This document shows, in pieces, positions 54,301 through 61,692 of a stretch of 64,000 nt of DNA; positions within the stretch are counted from its first letter, which is position 1; every line of letters begins with the position of its first letter. The notes under the pieces were generated by a model. That model had not been told where the DNA came from. It was given only the letters and a program-made list of their open reading frames with translations, and searched no databases. The DNA is taken from contig NZ_FOJM01000002.1 in assembly GCF_900111825.1 (NCBI RefSeq), forward strand, positions 124,001 through 188,000. Direction: 5' to 3'. The stretch comes from Pedobacter suwonensis (GTDB lineage: Bacteria; Bacteroidota; Bacteroidia; Sphingobacteriales; Sphingobacteriaceae). Position numbers and translations under genes: made by a program.

Positions 54301-54942
54301 TTTAGCAGCCATGGAAAGCGTTACATCTATTACAGATTGATTGCTAACAGAAACCTGTTTGCTTTCCATACCTACAAATGAGAAGATTAAAGTAGCGGGT
54401 TCCTGCGCAGATACATCAATTTTATACCTTCCCTCTTTATCTGTAGCTGTTTTTACATTTAATTCTTTTGAAAATACAGTTACACCCGGAAGAGAGCGAT
54501 TTTCGGTATCTGCTACCCTACCCGTAACCATACGGTATTTACCCGCTGGCCTGGATGCGGGAGGTCCCATTTCTTGAGTAACGGTTTTCGATTTGATAAT
54601 AATCGTTTTATTCTTAATGGAATAACTTAGCGGCTTGTCTTTAAAACACGCTGCCAATGCACTTTCCAGAGAAGCATTTTTTACATTTATGGTTACCGGT
54701 GTCGTTTCGCTGATATGACTGGAGGTATATACGAAGTCGTATCCCGTCTGTTTTCTGATCTCTTTAAAAACATCGACAATTTTGGCATTACTTTTTGACA
54801 GGGTAACAGTTTGTGCTTTACTGCTACCTAACTGAAAGGCAAAAATGGCAAACAAAAGTATGGCTACCTTTGCTGTAAAGCCCATATTTAGCCCAGTTCG
54901 ACAGGCGCATGGCCCATCGTACAATGAAATGGATTTTTTCAT
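51337..54942 (-). CDS. SusC/RagA TonB-linked outer-membrane transporter with STN domain
   Basis: The 1201-residue protein imports SusD-captured substrates using TonB energy. After a signal peptide (LLFAIFAFQLGSSKAQ) come an STN (secretin/TonB short N-terminal) domain (about 45-115, DVFKEIRKQTGYDFVYTSS), a CarboxypepD_reg-like domain (VTGRVADTENRSLPGVTV), the plug (LEQALQGKLAGVVVTNTSG, EPIWVVDGI, IYGVRAANGVIVITTKKG) and a 22-strand-type barrel. The STN domain is the extension that signals to a FecR anti-sigma factor, and fecR is 158 bp upstream. It is the third gene of the locus. Confidence 0.95.
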   Translation of the reverse strand: MKKSISLYDGPCACRTGLNMGFTAKVAILLFAIFAFQLGSSKAQTVTLSKSNAKIVDVFKEIRKQTGYDFVYTSSHISETTPVTINVKNASLESALAACFKDKPLSYSIKNKTIIIKSKTVTQEMGPPASRPAGKYRMVTGRVADTENRSLPGVTVFSKELNVKTATDKEGRYKIDVSAQEPATLIFSFVGMESKQVSVSNQSVIDVTLSMAAKEMEEMVVTGYQILKKADVVGSVATIQAKDLNLNGINTLEQALQGKLAGVVVTNTSGMVGTKQNVRVRGTSTLVGSQEPIWVVDGIIQEDPLPFKAQELNTAGNINSDNFDYLRTFVGNSIRWLNPNDIQDITVLKDASATAIYGVRAANGVIVITTKKGQVGPPSINYSTNFSITDKVTYQKLNLMNSKERVAVSREIFERGLTSPFVNNNIGYAGALNEYLYLKTITEDEFNTRVAAMETANTNWFDILFRAPVSTNHNLGISGGNSNTRYYSSFGYNTNNGTAIGNDTKGITGSLAMSSQVFKNLSLNIRLAASKNTTNGFYQVSPYDYATKVNRAIAAYNPDGELSFYRNSSGYMFNIINEINETGNVNNVLTTNGSMDVNYQISNNFRFQTLFSYNSSATNGSTYATEKTEYVSRTLRFAEYGISPSDPAYINSKLPVGGEFNEVTSTNRTFGWRNNLSFNKTFGRKHTVGAMFGIETNSTNYEGYQATAYGYLRDRGKSFATLPLTVTSAKTVNSLLVSIPRITDRRVNTMGLYLTSSYSYASRYVFNFSVRNDRSNRFGQFTNEKFNPVWAGGFRWNIANEKWFESSNWLSGLALRSSFGYQRNIAANISPDLIIKLPTGQAANSTDALTGESLLTIGNLPYGDLRWEQTTSLNLGLDWNLFQNKVNGSIEYYTKRGRDLITTLPVPLEYGVPNMYVNGGSMKNEGYEVSANFVPVRTRNFTWSVSLNTSKNRNLVTKTGAQVVSWRTAASGQLNVEGQPVSAFYAFKYTGINPANGEPTFDLSVAPGADPKSPTSFMQYMGKLDPDFTSGLGMNFRYKMLSFSSSFYLQVGGKRFLAPLYNYASNNSGLPTEYENLSRLILDRWTPSNTGASIPALPNGSLPSVALPNNDQTYKNLYMFYNYSTDRVVSATSFRCNNINVSYTLPESVVKKIKCKNVSLGGGVSNPFVINSHDFNGVDPEVAYGGQPRTRTYTLNLNLSF

Positions 54943-55100
54943 ACATTTGAATGGAATACCACATGCGGGCGCAATGGTATCCTGGTTTGTTTGGTTGTTT
55001 GGTTTAGTTGAATATATTCTTCATTTATACCGCTCCAAATTTACTGCCGGGGGTGCTTCATCTCACCTCCGGTTCTTTCTGGAAACGTAGCTATGTAAAT

Positions 55101-56261
55101 TTATGGCATCACGATTATCCTCCTTCCTTCAATTTTGAAATGTACACCGCCGGTTTCTTCAAGCGACGAAAGTACATCCTGTAAGGGTTTATTTCTGGAG
55201 ATGGCTCCTCCAAAGCTTTCTTTTGTTACCGGCCCGTTATAAACAACTTCTACATCATACCACCTGGCAATATCCTGCATAATCCGTTCTATCCCCACAT
55301 TTGTAAACTGAAAATTGCCGTTTTTCCAGGCGATAACATCATCCACATCAACTTTATTTATATTAATAAGTCCATTAACAGCTGTTGCCTGCTCGCCGGG
55401 AACTATTTTTTTAGCGGAGTTACCATCCACCACTTTTACACTGCCCTCTAGCAGGGTGGCTTTAAGTGATTGTTCATTATTGTAAGCCCTTATATTAAAG
55501 TGAGTACCCAATACCTCAACAGATTTGTTATTAACCGTAATAATAAAAGGCCTTCTTTTTTGAATGCCATTAACAGCTGTATTTACTTTTGCCACTTCAA
55601 AATAGGCCTCGCCCTGTAATTTTAAACGCCGTTCGAAGTTTGATGAAAAATTTGCAGGCAGCGAAATGCTGCTGGAAGCGTTAAGCCAAACTTTTGTACC
55701 ATCAGGTAGTTCCACCTGGTAGGTGCCTCCGTTTGGTGTTTTAATCTCCATCTCTTTGGTTACAGCACTCGTTTTATCTAAAGCTATTCCACTTCCATCT
55801 ATATATTCGAGATCAGCGGAATTGATTTTTAAGCCGGGTTTACTATTGCTTAACTGCAAAATCTTTCCGTTCGATAGTTTCAGAATAGCCGTATTGGTTC
55901 CGGGTAAAATTTCACTTTTAGTTTTTTCAGGAGAAATCAGCATGTTAAACCAACCGGATTGATAGGCAATAAAACCAATAGCGAACACCAGTATAGCTGC
56001 CGCACTTGTAAACCAGATCGGAAAAAGTTTAGATTTTAAGGGTTTTACTTTTTCTTCTTTGATCCCGATATCTATTTTAGCATAAAGACTTTTTTCCAAC
56101 TCATCAAATCCGGTATAGCTGGTTTCCCGAAGATCGAGTTCTTCATCATTAAAAGAAGCATACCATTGCTCGTAGAAGGCTTTTTCTTCTGGCGTAGCAG
56201 TTCCTTGTTGCCACTTAAAGGCAATTTCTGGTATGGAGTAGGTTTTGTCGCGTTGATCCAA
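55101..56261 (-). CDS. FecR family anti-sigma factor
   Basis: The 386-residue protein has a short cytoplasmic part (1-80, IPEIAFKWQQGTATPEEKAF), one membrane helix (about 85-105, FPIWFTSAAAILVFAIGFIA), the periplasmic FecR domain (about 175-280, PNGGTYQVELPDGTKVWLNA and VLGTHFNIRAYN) and a C-terminal DUF4974 domain. It should hold the neighbouring ECF sigma factor until the STN-SusC transporter signals substrate. The start is a TTG ending at 56261; an in-frame stop lies just upstream, so no earlier ATG is possible. 67 bp downstream of the sigma gene. Confidence 0.93.
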   Translation of the reverse strand: MDQRDKTYSIPEIAFKWQQGTATPEEKAFYEQWYASFNDEELDLRETSYTGFDELEKSLYAKIDIGIKEEKVKPLKSKLFPIWFTSAAAILVFAIGFIAYQSGWFNMLISPEKTKSEILPGTNTAILKLSNGKILQLSNSKPGLKINSADLEYIDGSGIALDKTSAVTKEMEIKTPNGGTYQVELPDGTKVWLNASSSISLPANFSSNFERRLKLQGEAYFEVAKVNTAVNGIQKRRPFIITVNNKSVEVLGTHFNIRAYNNEQSLKATLLEGSVKVVDGNSAKKIVPGEQATAVNGLININKVDVDDVIAWKNGNFQFTNVGIERIMQDIARWYDVEVVYNGPVTKESFGGAISRNKPLQDVLSSLEETGGVHFKIEGRRIIVMP

Positions 56262-56328
56262 TTGTTTGCTGATTTAACATATAGTCACATCAACAAGGCC
56301 TAACCCTATATTAATTTTAAAATAAATT

Positions 56329-56910
56329 TTATTTGGAAAGAAGATATAAAATCAATGGCAGTCCTGCCCCTAATTTACCCTTCAAAATTTTGAGTGCCCT
56401 GGTAATATGGGCCTCGACTGTTTTTTCAGATATATTTAATTCCTCAGCGATTGCTGCATTTGATTTGTAGTCTTCCCTGCTCATTTTAAAAATCAGGCGG
56501 CATTTGAGCGGAAGCTCATTAATATGCTTGCCTAATTCCTGTCTGAGTTCCCGTTCAGAAAACCATAATTCAGTAGTATCTATCCCCTGTTCTGCAATTT
56601 CCTCAAGTGATTTTTTCTTGGCCTCATGAAAATATCCTCTACTTTGTTTATTAATCACCTGGTATTTGGTTGCTGCACTTAAATAAGTACGCAGGCTATA
56701 TTTGATCTGCAGGTTTGAACGCCTTTTCCAGAGACTTAAAAACACTTCCTGTACCACCTCTTCAGCCTCGGCCTGGTTAGCCAGACGGTGGTAGGCTACG
56801 GCAAATACCTTATCCCAGAACCTGCGGTATATTTCCGTAAATGCACCTTGATCGCCATTTTTGATATGGGAAATTAGCTGGGCATCCGAAAAAGACTCGT
56901 AGCTATTCAT
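56329..56910 (-). CDS. ECF RNA polymerase sigma factor (Bacteroidota FecI-like group)
   Basis: The 193-residue protein has sigma region 2 (about 25-90: FWDKVFAVAYHRL, AEEVVQEVFLSLWKRR) and region 4 (about 125-185: LPLKCRLIFKMSREDYKSNA, ISEKTVEAHITRALKIL), with the short linker of ECF factors. Released from FecR, it should transcribe the SusCD locus. It is the first gene of the locus; the 428-bp spacer upstream (to the glycan locus) holds no gene. Confidence 0.94.
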   Translation of the reverse strand: MNSYESFSDAQLISHIKNGDQGAFTEIYRRFWDKVFAVAYHRLANQAEAEEVVQEVFLSLWKRRSNLQIKYSLRTYLSAATKYQVINKQSRGYFHEAKKKSLEEIAEQGIDTTELWFSERELRQELGKHINELPLKCRLIFKMSREDYKSNAAIAEELNISEKTVEAHITRALKILKGKLGAGLPLILYLLSK

Positions 56911-56964
56911 AGCTTTAGGGAAAGTTTAAGCAAATTAACTTATAAAACATCAAAAACCAACAAA

Positions 56965-56972
56965 CAAAGCTA
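56965..56972 (-). promoter_or_regulatory. Possible -7 element before the ECF sigma gene
   Basis: On the minus strand TAGCTTTG matches TAnnTTTG about 55 bp before the sigma ATG. No TTG -33 element was found at the usual spacing, so confidence is low. It could give a leader of roughly 48 nt. Confidence 0.28.
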
Positions 56973-57238
56973 TTATTTCAATGAAAGCTCATTGATTACT
57001 AAGAAAAAATGGTGTTCACTTTTAAGATATGTTCATACATGCCAAACAAAACTCACTTTATCTTTACTCTAACGGATAGATTGCACCTCTCTGCTTAAAT
57101 CAATACCCTACTTAGTAGCAAAATAACCGGATTTCATATTTCTTAATTTCCGAAGATGATATTTGCCTGCAAAAAAACATAAAATCTATACTGCATTTAT
57201 ATAAGAATAATATCAGTTAAATTCCCGTTCCCATCATA

Positions 57239-57252
57239 AATATCCGGATATT
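57239..57252. other. Perfect 14-bp palindrome in the sigma/GH127-like spacer
   Basis: AATATCCGGATATT is self-complementary. It lies 87 bp after the DUF1680 gene and 330 bp before the sigma gene in the 428-bp gene-free stretch 56911-57338. It may be an operator or chance; apart from the weak -7 match nothing else is seen in this spacer. Confidence 0.35.
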
Positions 57253-57338
57253 AGGACTAATTTCTATTAAATTTGAATCACACCGCCTGATACAATTACA
57301 ACGGCTGGGATGATCGCCAAAAAAGTTAAGCATTCAAA

Positions 57339-59213
57339 TCAATAATTCCGTAAAGTTGCATATACTCCATAAGCTTGATTGCTAATATCATAAAGTGGGC
57401 GCAAGGTAAAGGTATTATTGGCATTGCGGAGTTTGAAACAATCTTTTCCCTCTTGGTTCATGTTTTTAAGGATTTCCTGCTTAGATCCCTTTAAAACAAA
57501 TTCTGCGTCAGTTTCTGCAGCCAACAGGGTTGGTCCATAGAAAATGGCAAATACATTTTCGTCATCAGGCATGGCTTCAAGGTGAAAACGATAGTGAAAA
57601 ACCAGTTTGATCTGGTCGCCAGCTTTCCAAGTGCGGTTCAAAGACAAATAAGTACCGGCAGCCGGAGCAGGAGACTCACGCTTTCCATTGATGTAAACCG
57701 CTGTCCCTTCTGACCAGCTCGGGATCAGGAGATTTAATTTCAATGCTTCTGTCTTAGCAGATTTTATAGTGAATGTAACCGTAGAATCGGTTGGAAAGTT
57801 ACCTTCCTGTTGAAGTGCAAATTTCTGTTCTTTCCAGTTCAATGTAGAAGGTACATACAAATTGATCCATACAGAAGTTGCATCATGGTAATAAATCCCT
57901 TTATTTAGCGAGGCAAAAGCTTCGATAGATGTTCCGTTACAGCACCTGAAATCGTCTTCTTTTAAGAATTTCTTTTCTCTTGGCGAACCGAGCGGCAAGT
58001 GATAAACTACTGCACCAGTATTTCCATTTTGCAAGGCCATTACCGAATTATAAAAAGTATTCATATAAGTTTCAGCATAAACAGGCTGTTGATCCTGGCA
58101 AAACAGATAGCTGGTTAGTTTTTGGCTGTTATGAGAAACACATGATTCGGCAATTTCTTTGGTCATCGTATTGCTTAAATGATCCGGAACGCCCCAGTGT
58201 TCTGCTGTAAGCGATGTTGGACTGGTTACATTTGGCCGCGGACCGCTGCTAGAACCATTGGCATAAGCATGATGATGCATCAACATATTCCAGAAATTCT
58301 TTGATGCATTCAGATAAGCGCTTTCACCGGTAATAATGGCACGTTGTACAAAACCGTTCACCAGCACAAGGTGGGTATTGGAATGCAGCCCGGAAAGGAT
58401 ATCCTGATTTTCTGCCAGTGGGCGAAAGAACCAATCCCTATCAAATAGTTTCGCCAGTGCGAGGTGTTCAGGCTTATGGGAAACCTGATACAGGTTGTAC
58501 ATCACCTCATTCATCGGACCAACCTCATTGCCTGGATTAGCACCAACTGTATATAATATTTTTTCAATGCTTTGCGAATCAAGCCGTGCCATTCTGTTTT
58601 GCACATAACTGGCCATTAAATTAACCATAGTATAGGCCTTTTGGTTACCGGTATGCGTATAAACATCCAAAAGCCCCTGCATGATTTTATGGTAGGTATA
58701 ATAAGGCGCCCATACATTTCCGAATGTTTTTTCGAGGGTATCAAAATCACGCTCCGGAAAAGCACTCAGGTAACCTTTACCTAAAGCCTGCTGGCATTTA
58801 TATAACTCATCAATCATATAAATAAGCCTTTGGCGCAATAATGGACTTTTATGCTGTTCTACCAAAAGTGAAACTGCCGAAAGATAATGACCGGTAAAAT
58901 GACCACGAAGACCGATATCCGGGGCCTCCCATCCGCCCAAAGGTTTGGCCAGAGAAGGCAGGCCCGCATTGATCTTAAAATTATGCAATAGGCGATCGGG
59001 ATCGAGTGTTAAAAGGTAATTGGTGTTCAGTTCTTCACGGTCTTTTACCCACGAAGGATCTAGTAAAACATCATTAGCCTGAAAGGCAGATACGCCTCGG
59101 GAATATTGAACCGTCTGGGCATGGATATTTTGAGGTATGAATAAATAGATCACTGCAAAGATGATTATTCCAGAACTCATTTTTTTTATAACATTTCTTT
59201 TCAAAGGCATCAT
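57339..59213 (-). CDS. DUF1680 family (GH127/GH146-like) beta-L-arabinofuranosidase
   Basis: The 624-residue exported protein (hydrophobic IIIFAVIYLFIPQNIHAQ) has an (alpha/alpha)-barrel-type domain with PLGGWEAPDIGLRGHFTGHY, the family HNSQKLTSYLF, and DDFRCCNGTSIEAFASLNK. The last holds the adjacent cysteine pair that in GH127/GH146 enzymes supplies the cysteine nucleophile and zinc ligands. The reaction in the family is release of terminal beta-L-arabinofuranose. The gene is 500 bp downstream of the GH97 gene in a glycan locus, separated by repeats. Confidence 0.85.
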   Translation of the reverse strand: MMPLKRNVIKKMSSGIIIFAVIYLFIPQNIHAQTVQYSRGVSAFQANDVLLDPSWVKDREELNTNYLLTLDPDRLLHNFKINAGLPSLAKPLGGWEAPDIGLRGHFTGHYLSAVSLLVEQHKSPLLRQRLIYMIDELYKCQQALGKGYLSAFPERDFDTLEKTFGNVWAPYYTYHKIMQGLLDVYTHTGNQKAYTMVNLMASYVQNRMARLDSQSIEKILYTVGANPGNEVGPMNEVMYNLYQVSHKPEHLALAKLFDRDWFFRPLAENQDILSGLHSNTHLVLVNGFVQRAIITGESAYLNASKNFWNMLMHHHAYANGSSSGPRPNVTSPTSLTAEHWGVPDHLSNTMTKEIAESCVSHNSQKLTSYLFCQDQQPVYAETYMNTFYNSVMALQNGNTGAVVYHLPLGSPREKKFLKEDDFRCCNGTSIEAFASLNKGIYYHDATSVWINLYVPSTLNWKEQKFALQQEGNFPTDSTVTFTIKSAKTEALKLNLLIPSWSEGTAVYINGKRESPAPAAGTYLSLNRTWKAGDQIKLVFHYRFHLEAMPDDENVFAIFYGPTLLAAETDAEFVLKGSKQEILKNMNQEGKDCFKLRNANNTFTLRPLYDISNQAYGVYATLRNY

Positions 59214-59401
59214 TATTTATCAAGATTATGTTTTTGATTAAAATCAGACTCGCTGTTAATATTTCTTTAGGCTTGGTACAGACATTTCGATCATAACTCT
59301 TGAGGTTGGTATCATAAATATAAAATTGCCATCCTTAAGGATAATCTAACGTGAATTATGGTTATTTATAGTTGACTATAAGGTTATTACAAGATAATCC
59401 A

Positions 59402-59495
59402 TCATTGCGAGGCGGGATATGAGCGAGCCGTGTAATTTATTATCAAAAAAGATTGCTTCACTCCTGCGCGAAGTCCCTTCTTCAGTTCGCAATGA
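59402..59495. repeat. Degraded fold-back repeat
   Basis: TCATTGCGA (59402-59410) and TCGCAATGA (59487-59495) are the outer arms of the family seen intact at 34131-34232, and AAGATTGCTTCA is the right inner arm; the left inner arm is lost. It lies in the 500-bp gap after GH97, which holds no gene. Confidence 0.6.
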
Positions 59496-59577
59496 CGAAG
59501 TTAAGAGCCAAAACTCACAATTTATGTACAAAAATCAATATCCGTGACAGATAAATTTTATTATGTAATATTCCTCA

Positions 59578-59702
59578 AGGAATCGTCATTCCCAACTTAA
59601 TTGGGAATCTTGGGCGCTTGCATTAAGATTAGCTTCGCTGAGCACTTCGTGGTTCCCGCATTCGTGAGAATGACGACCGCACCATGGGATTCTGTCAATG
59701 GT
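59578..59702. repeat. GTCATTC spacer repeat, inverted copy
   Basis: Reverse-complement relative of 34318-34440, with AATCGTCATTCCCAACTTAA, AGCTTCGCTGAGCACTTCGT and ATTCTGTCAATGG in the same order on the opposite strand. It follows the degraded fold-back element, as at the 34-kb site. Confidence 0.65.
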
Positions 59703-59713
59703 AGTTAAACATT

Positions 59714-61654
59714 TTATTCTACCACCGCAACGAAACCACCACGTGGCAAACAGTTAATTTTTACCGGCTGCCCCTTACGCCATACTTGCATTTGTGATTT
59801 AAAAGATTTGTCATTTTCGCCATCCCGGATAATGTTGATGTTTGCTTGCTTTTTGTTCAAAAAGTCCAAATTGAACTGTAATACTTTAGCGTCTTCCTGC
59901 CCATTCAGTCCTCCAATGTACCATTTGGCACCACGTCTTCTCGCCATCACCACATATTTTCCCGGAAAGCCACTCAGCAAACGTGTTTCATCCCAGGCGG
60001 TTGGCACAGCCTTTAAAAAGTTTTTTGGGGCATCAGGCAGTGCATAATAAGCTTCAGGCCGGTCTGCAAAATGTTGTAAAGCCGATTCAAAGACAACGGA
60101 AAGTGCTAACTCATGTCCATAAGAAGTAATATGCGGGTGCTGACTGTTAGAAAAGGTAACCGGGGTATAATCCATAGGGCCAATTACGTTCCTGGTAAAA
60201 GGCAAGGTCGTGTTGTGTACAGCTGCCTTATTGGTCATTACATCTCCATTATTATACCATTCAGCACCAAAAACAGCTTCCACGCTCATTAAATTCGGAT
60301 AGGTTCTAGACCAGCCACGTGGGATGGTTGCACCATGAAAATTAACCATCAAATGGTGATCTGCGGCATCTTTCAAAATATCAAGATACAACTTCATCAT
60401 ATCCTGCTGGTCTCCGGCAAAAAAGTCTACCTTAATTCCGTACACCCCTATTTTATTTAACCATTCAAACTCTTTGATGCGTCTTTCCCGGGTTCTCATG
60501 CGGTCTACAGGTGTATCCTTTGACCAGTCAGTTGTACCCGAATTGTACCAGATTAAGGGTTTGATGCCTTTTGATTTGGCATAATTAACCGCATCCTCCA
60601 GTTTCCCGCCATTGCCCATTACATCCCATTCCCAGTCGATCAGCACATAAGGCCAGCTCATGGTTTTGGCGAGGTTGGTATATCCCACCGCTTTTTGATA
60701 GTCTTTAGATCCATGGTTATAAGCCCAGTAAATCCAGGCTACCGCACCTGGTTTGATCCAGTCTTTTTGTGCAATACGACTTGGCTCACTCACATCGGTA
60801 ATCAAGGTAGATTCTACCACAGTTGCCAGGCTTCCGATCATTACAGTATGCCACTGTGACTTCCAGGGTAAAGTGCTAATATCACCTTGTTGCGGAAAGC
60901 TTTTCCTTCCTGCCGAGTAGCTGATTTTGTACCGGTTAACATCTTTGTTGTTCACCAATCTGGAAGCTGCATTAAATTCGCTGTTTCCGGCTTCAGAAAT
61001 GAGATACCACACTGGTGCTTCCTGATGTTTAAACAAGGCAGGGTAAGACCACTCCTGGCTTTTTTCTCCTTTACCGTTATTGCTATAAGGATAAAAATCT
61101 TCATAACCCGGATCGTAGGCTTGTACCCAGCGATCTGTCTGTGCCGGAATATTAAAGGTGGTATACTCATCTTCGATATGAACCGGCTGGTCTGACCATT
61201 TTGGAAATTCATAACGGAAGGCAATACCATCGTTGTATACCCGGAAAATCACATTCAATGCCTTACCGTTCGCATTGACAAAGTTACAGGTACTTTCATT
61301 CGCCTGGTTACTACAAAGCTTTCTTTTACCGCTTATCATTTCATACCGGGCATTCAGCCGTTTAACAGATCCGGCACTTTTTAAGGTGAGGTTTTTAAAC
61401 TGCTCCTTTTGGGTTGCGATACCGATTTCAGTATCGGAAAGAATCGGCGCCCATTTTCCATTGGTTAGATAATATACATCAAACTCCGCAGATGCGCTAC
61501 TGTCAATTTTTGCCTGTTGATGATATTCGAACACCAGTTTGATTTTGCCATTGGGCGAAATGATCGGGTAAGACTGGATTTTTTGTGCATAGGCCATACT
61601 GCAGCAAAGTGAAGTCACCAAAACATAAAGGATAAAGGATTTTCTTAGTGTCAT
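59714..61654 (-). CDS. Glycoside hydrolase family 97
   Basis: GH97 enzymes release alpha-linked sugars, as inverting alpha-glucosidases or retaining alpha-galactosidases. The 646-residue exported protein (signal CCSMAYAQ) has the family N-terminal beta-domain (ISPNGKIKLVFEYHQ), the barrel with VLIDWEWDVMGNGG, and GVYGIKVDFFAGD with an Asp near 409 and VEAVFGAEWYNN with a Glu near 458. A nucleophile Asp at this site is what retaining alpha-galactosidase-type members have, so that type is favoured. GH43 is 38 bp upstream; the pair is probably one transcript. Confidence 0.9.
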   Translation of the reverse strand: MTLRKSFILYVLVTSLCCSMAYAQKIQSYPIISPNGKIKLVFEYHQQAKIDSSASAEFDVYYLTNGKWAPILSDTEIGIATQKEQFKNLTLKSAGSVKRLNARYEMISGKRKLCSNQANESTCNFVNANGKALNVIFRVYNDGIAFRYEFPKWSDQPVHIEDEYTTFNIPAQTDRWVQAYDPGYEDFYPYSNNGKGEKSQEWSYPALFKHQEAPVWYLISEAGNSEFNAASRLVNNKDVNRYKISYSAGRKSFPQQGDISTLPWKSQWHTVMIGSLATVVESTLITDVSEPSRIAQKDWIKPGAVAWIYWAYNHGSKDYQKAVGYTNLAKTMSWPYVLIDWEWDVMGNGGKLEDAVNYAKSKGIKPLIWYNSGTTDWSKDTPVDRMRTRERRIKEFEWLNKIGVYGIKVDFFAGDQQDMMKLYLDILKDAADHHLMVNFHGATIPRGWSRTYPNLMSVEAVFGAEWYNNGDVMTNKAAVHNTTLPFTRNVIGPMDYTPVTFSNSQHPHITSYGHELALSVVFESALQHFADRPEAYYALPDAPKNFLKAVPTAWDETRLLSGFPGKYVVMARRRGAKWYIGGLNGQEDAKVLQFNLDFLNKKQANINIIRDGENDKSFKSQMQVWRKGQPVKINCLPRGGFVAVVE

Positions 61655-61692
61655 TTGATTTGTGTTTAATATTTAGGTATTTAGCTAAATGT

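Noticed and set aside
40499..56910. Polysaccharide utilisation locus
   Set aside because: No glycoside hydrolase or polysaccharide lyase lies between the sigma factor gene and the terminator; the enzymes are proteases, so a peptide substrate fits better.
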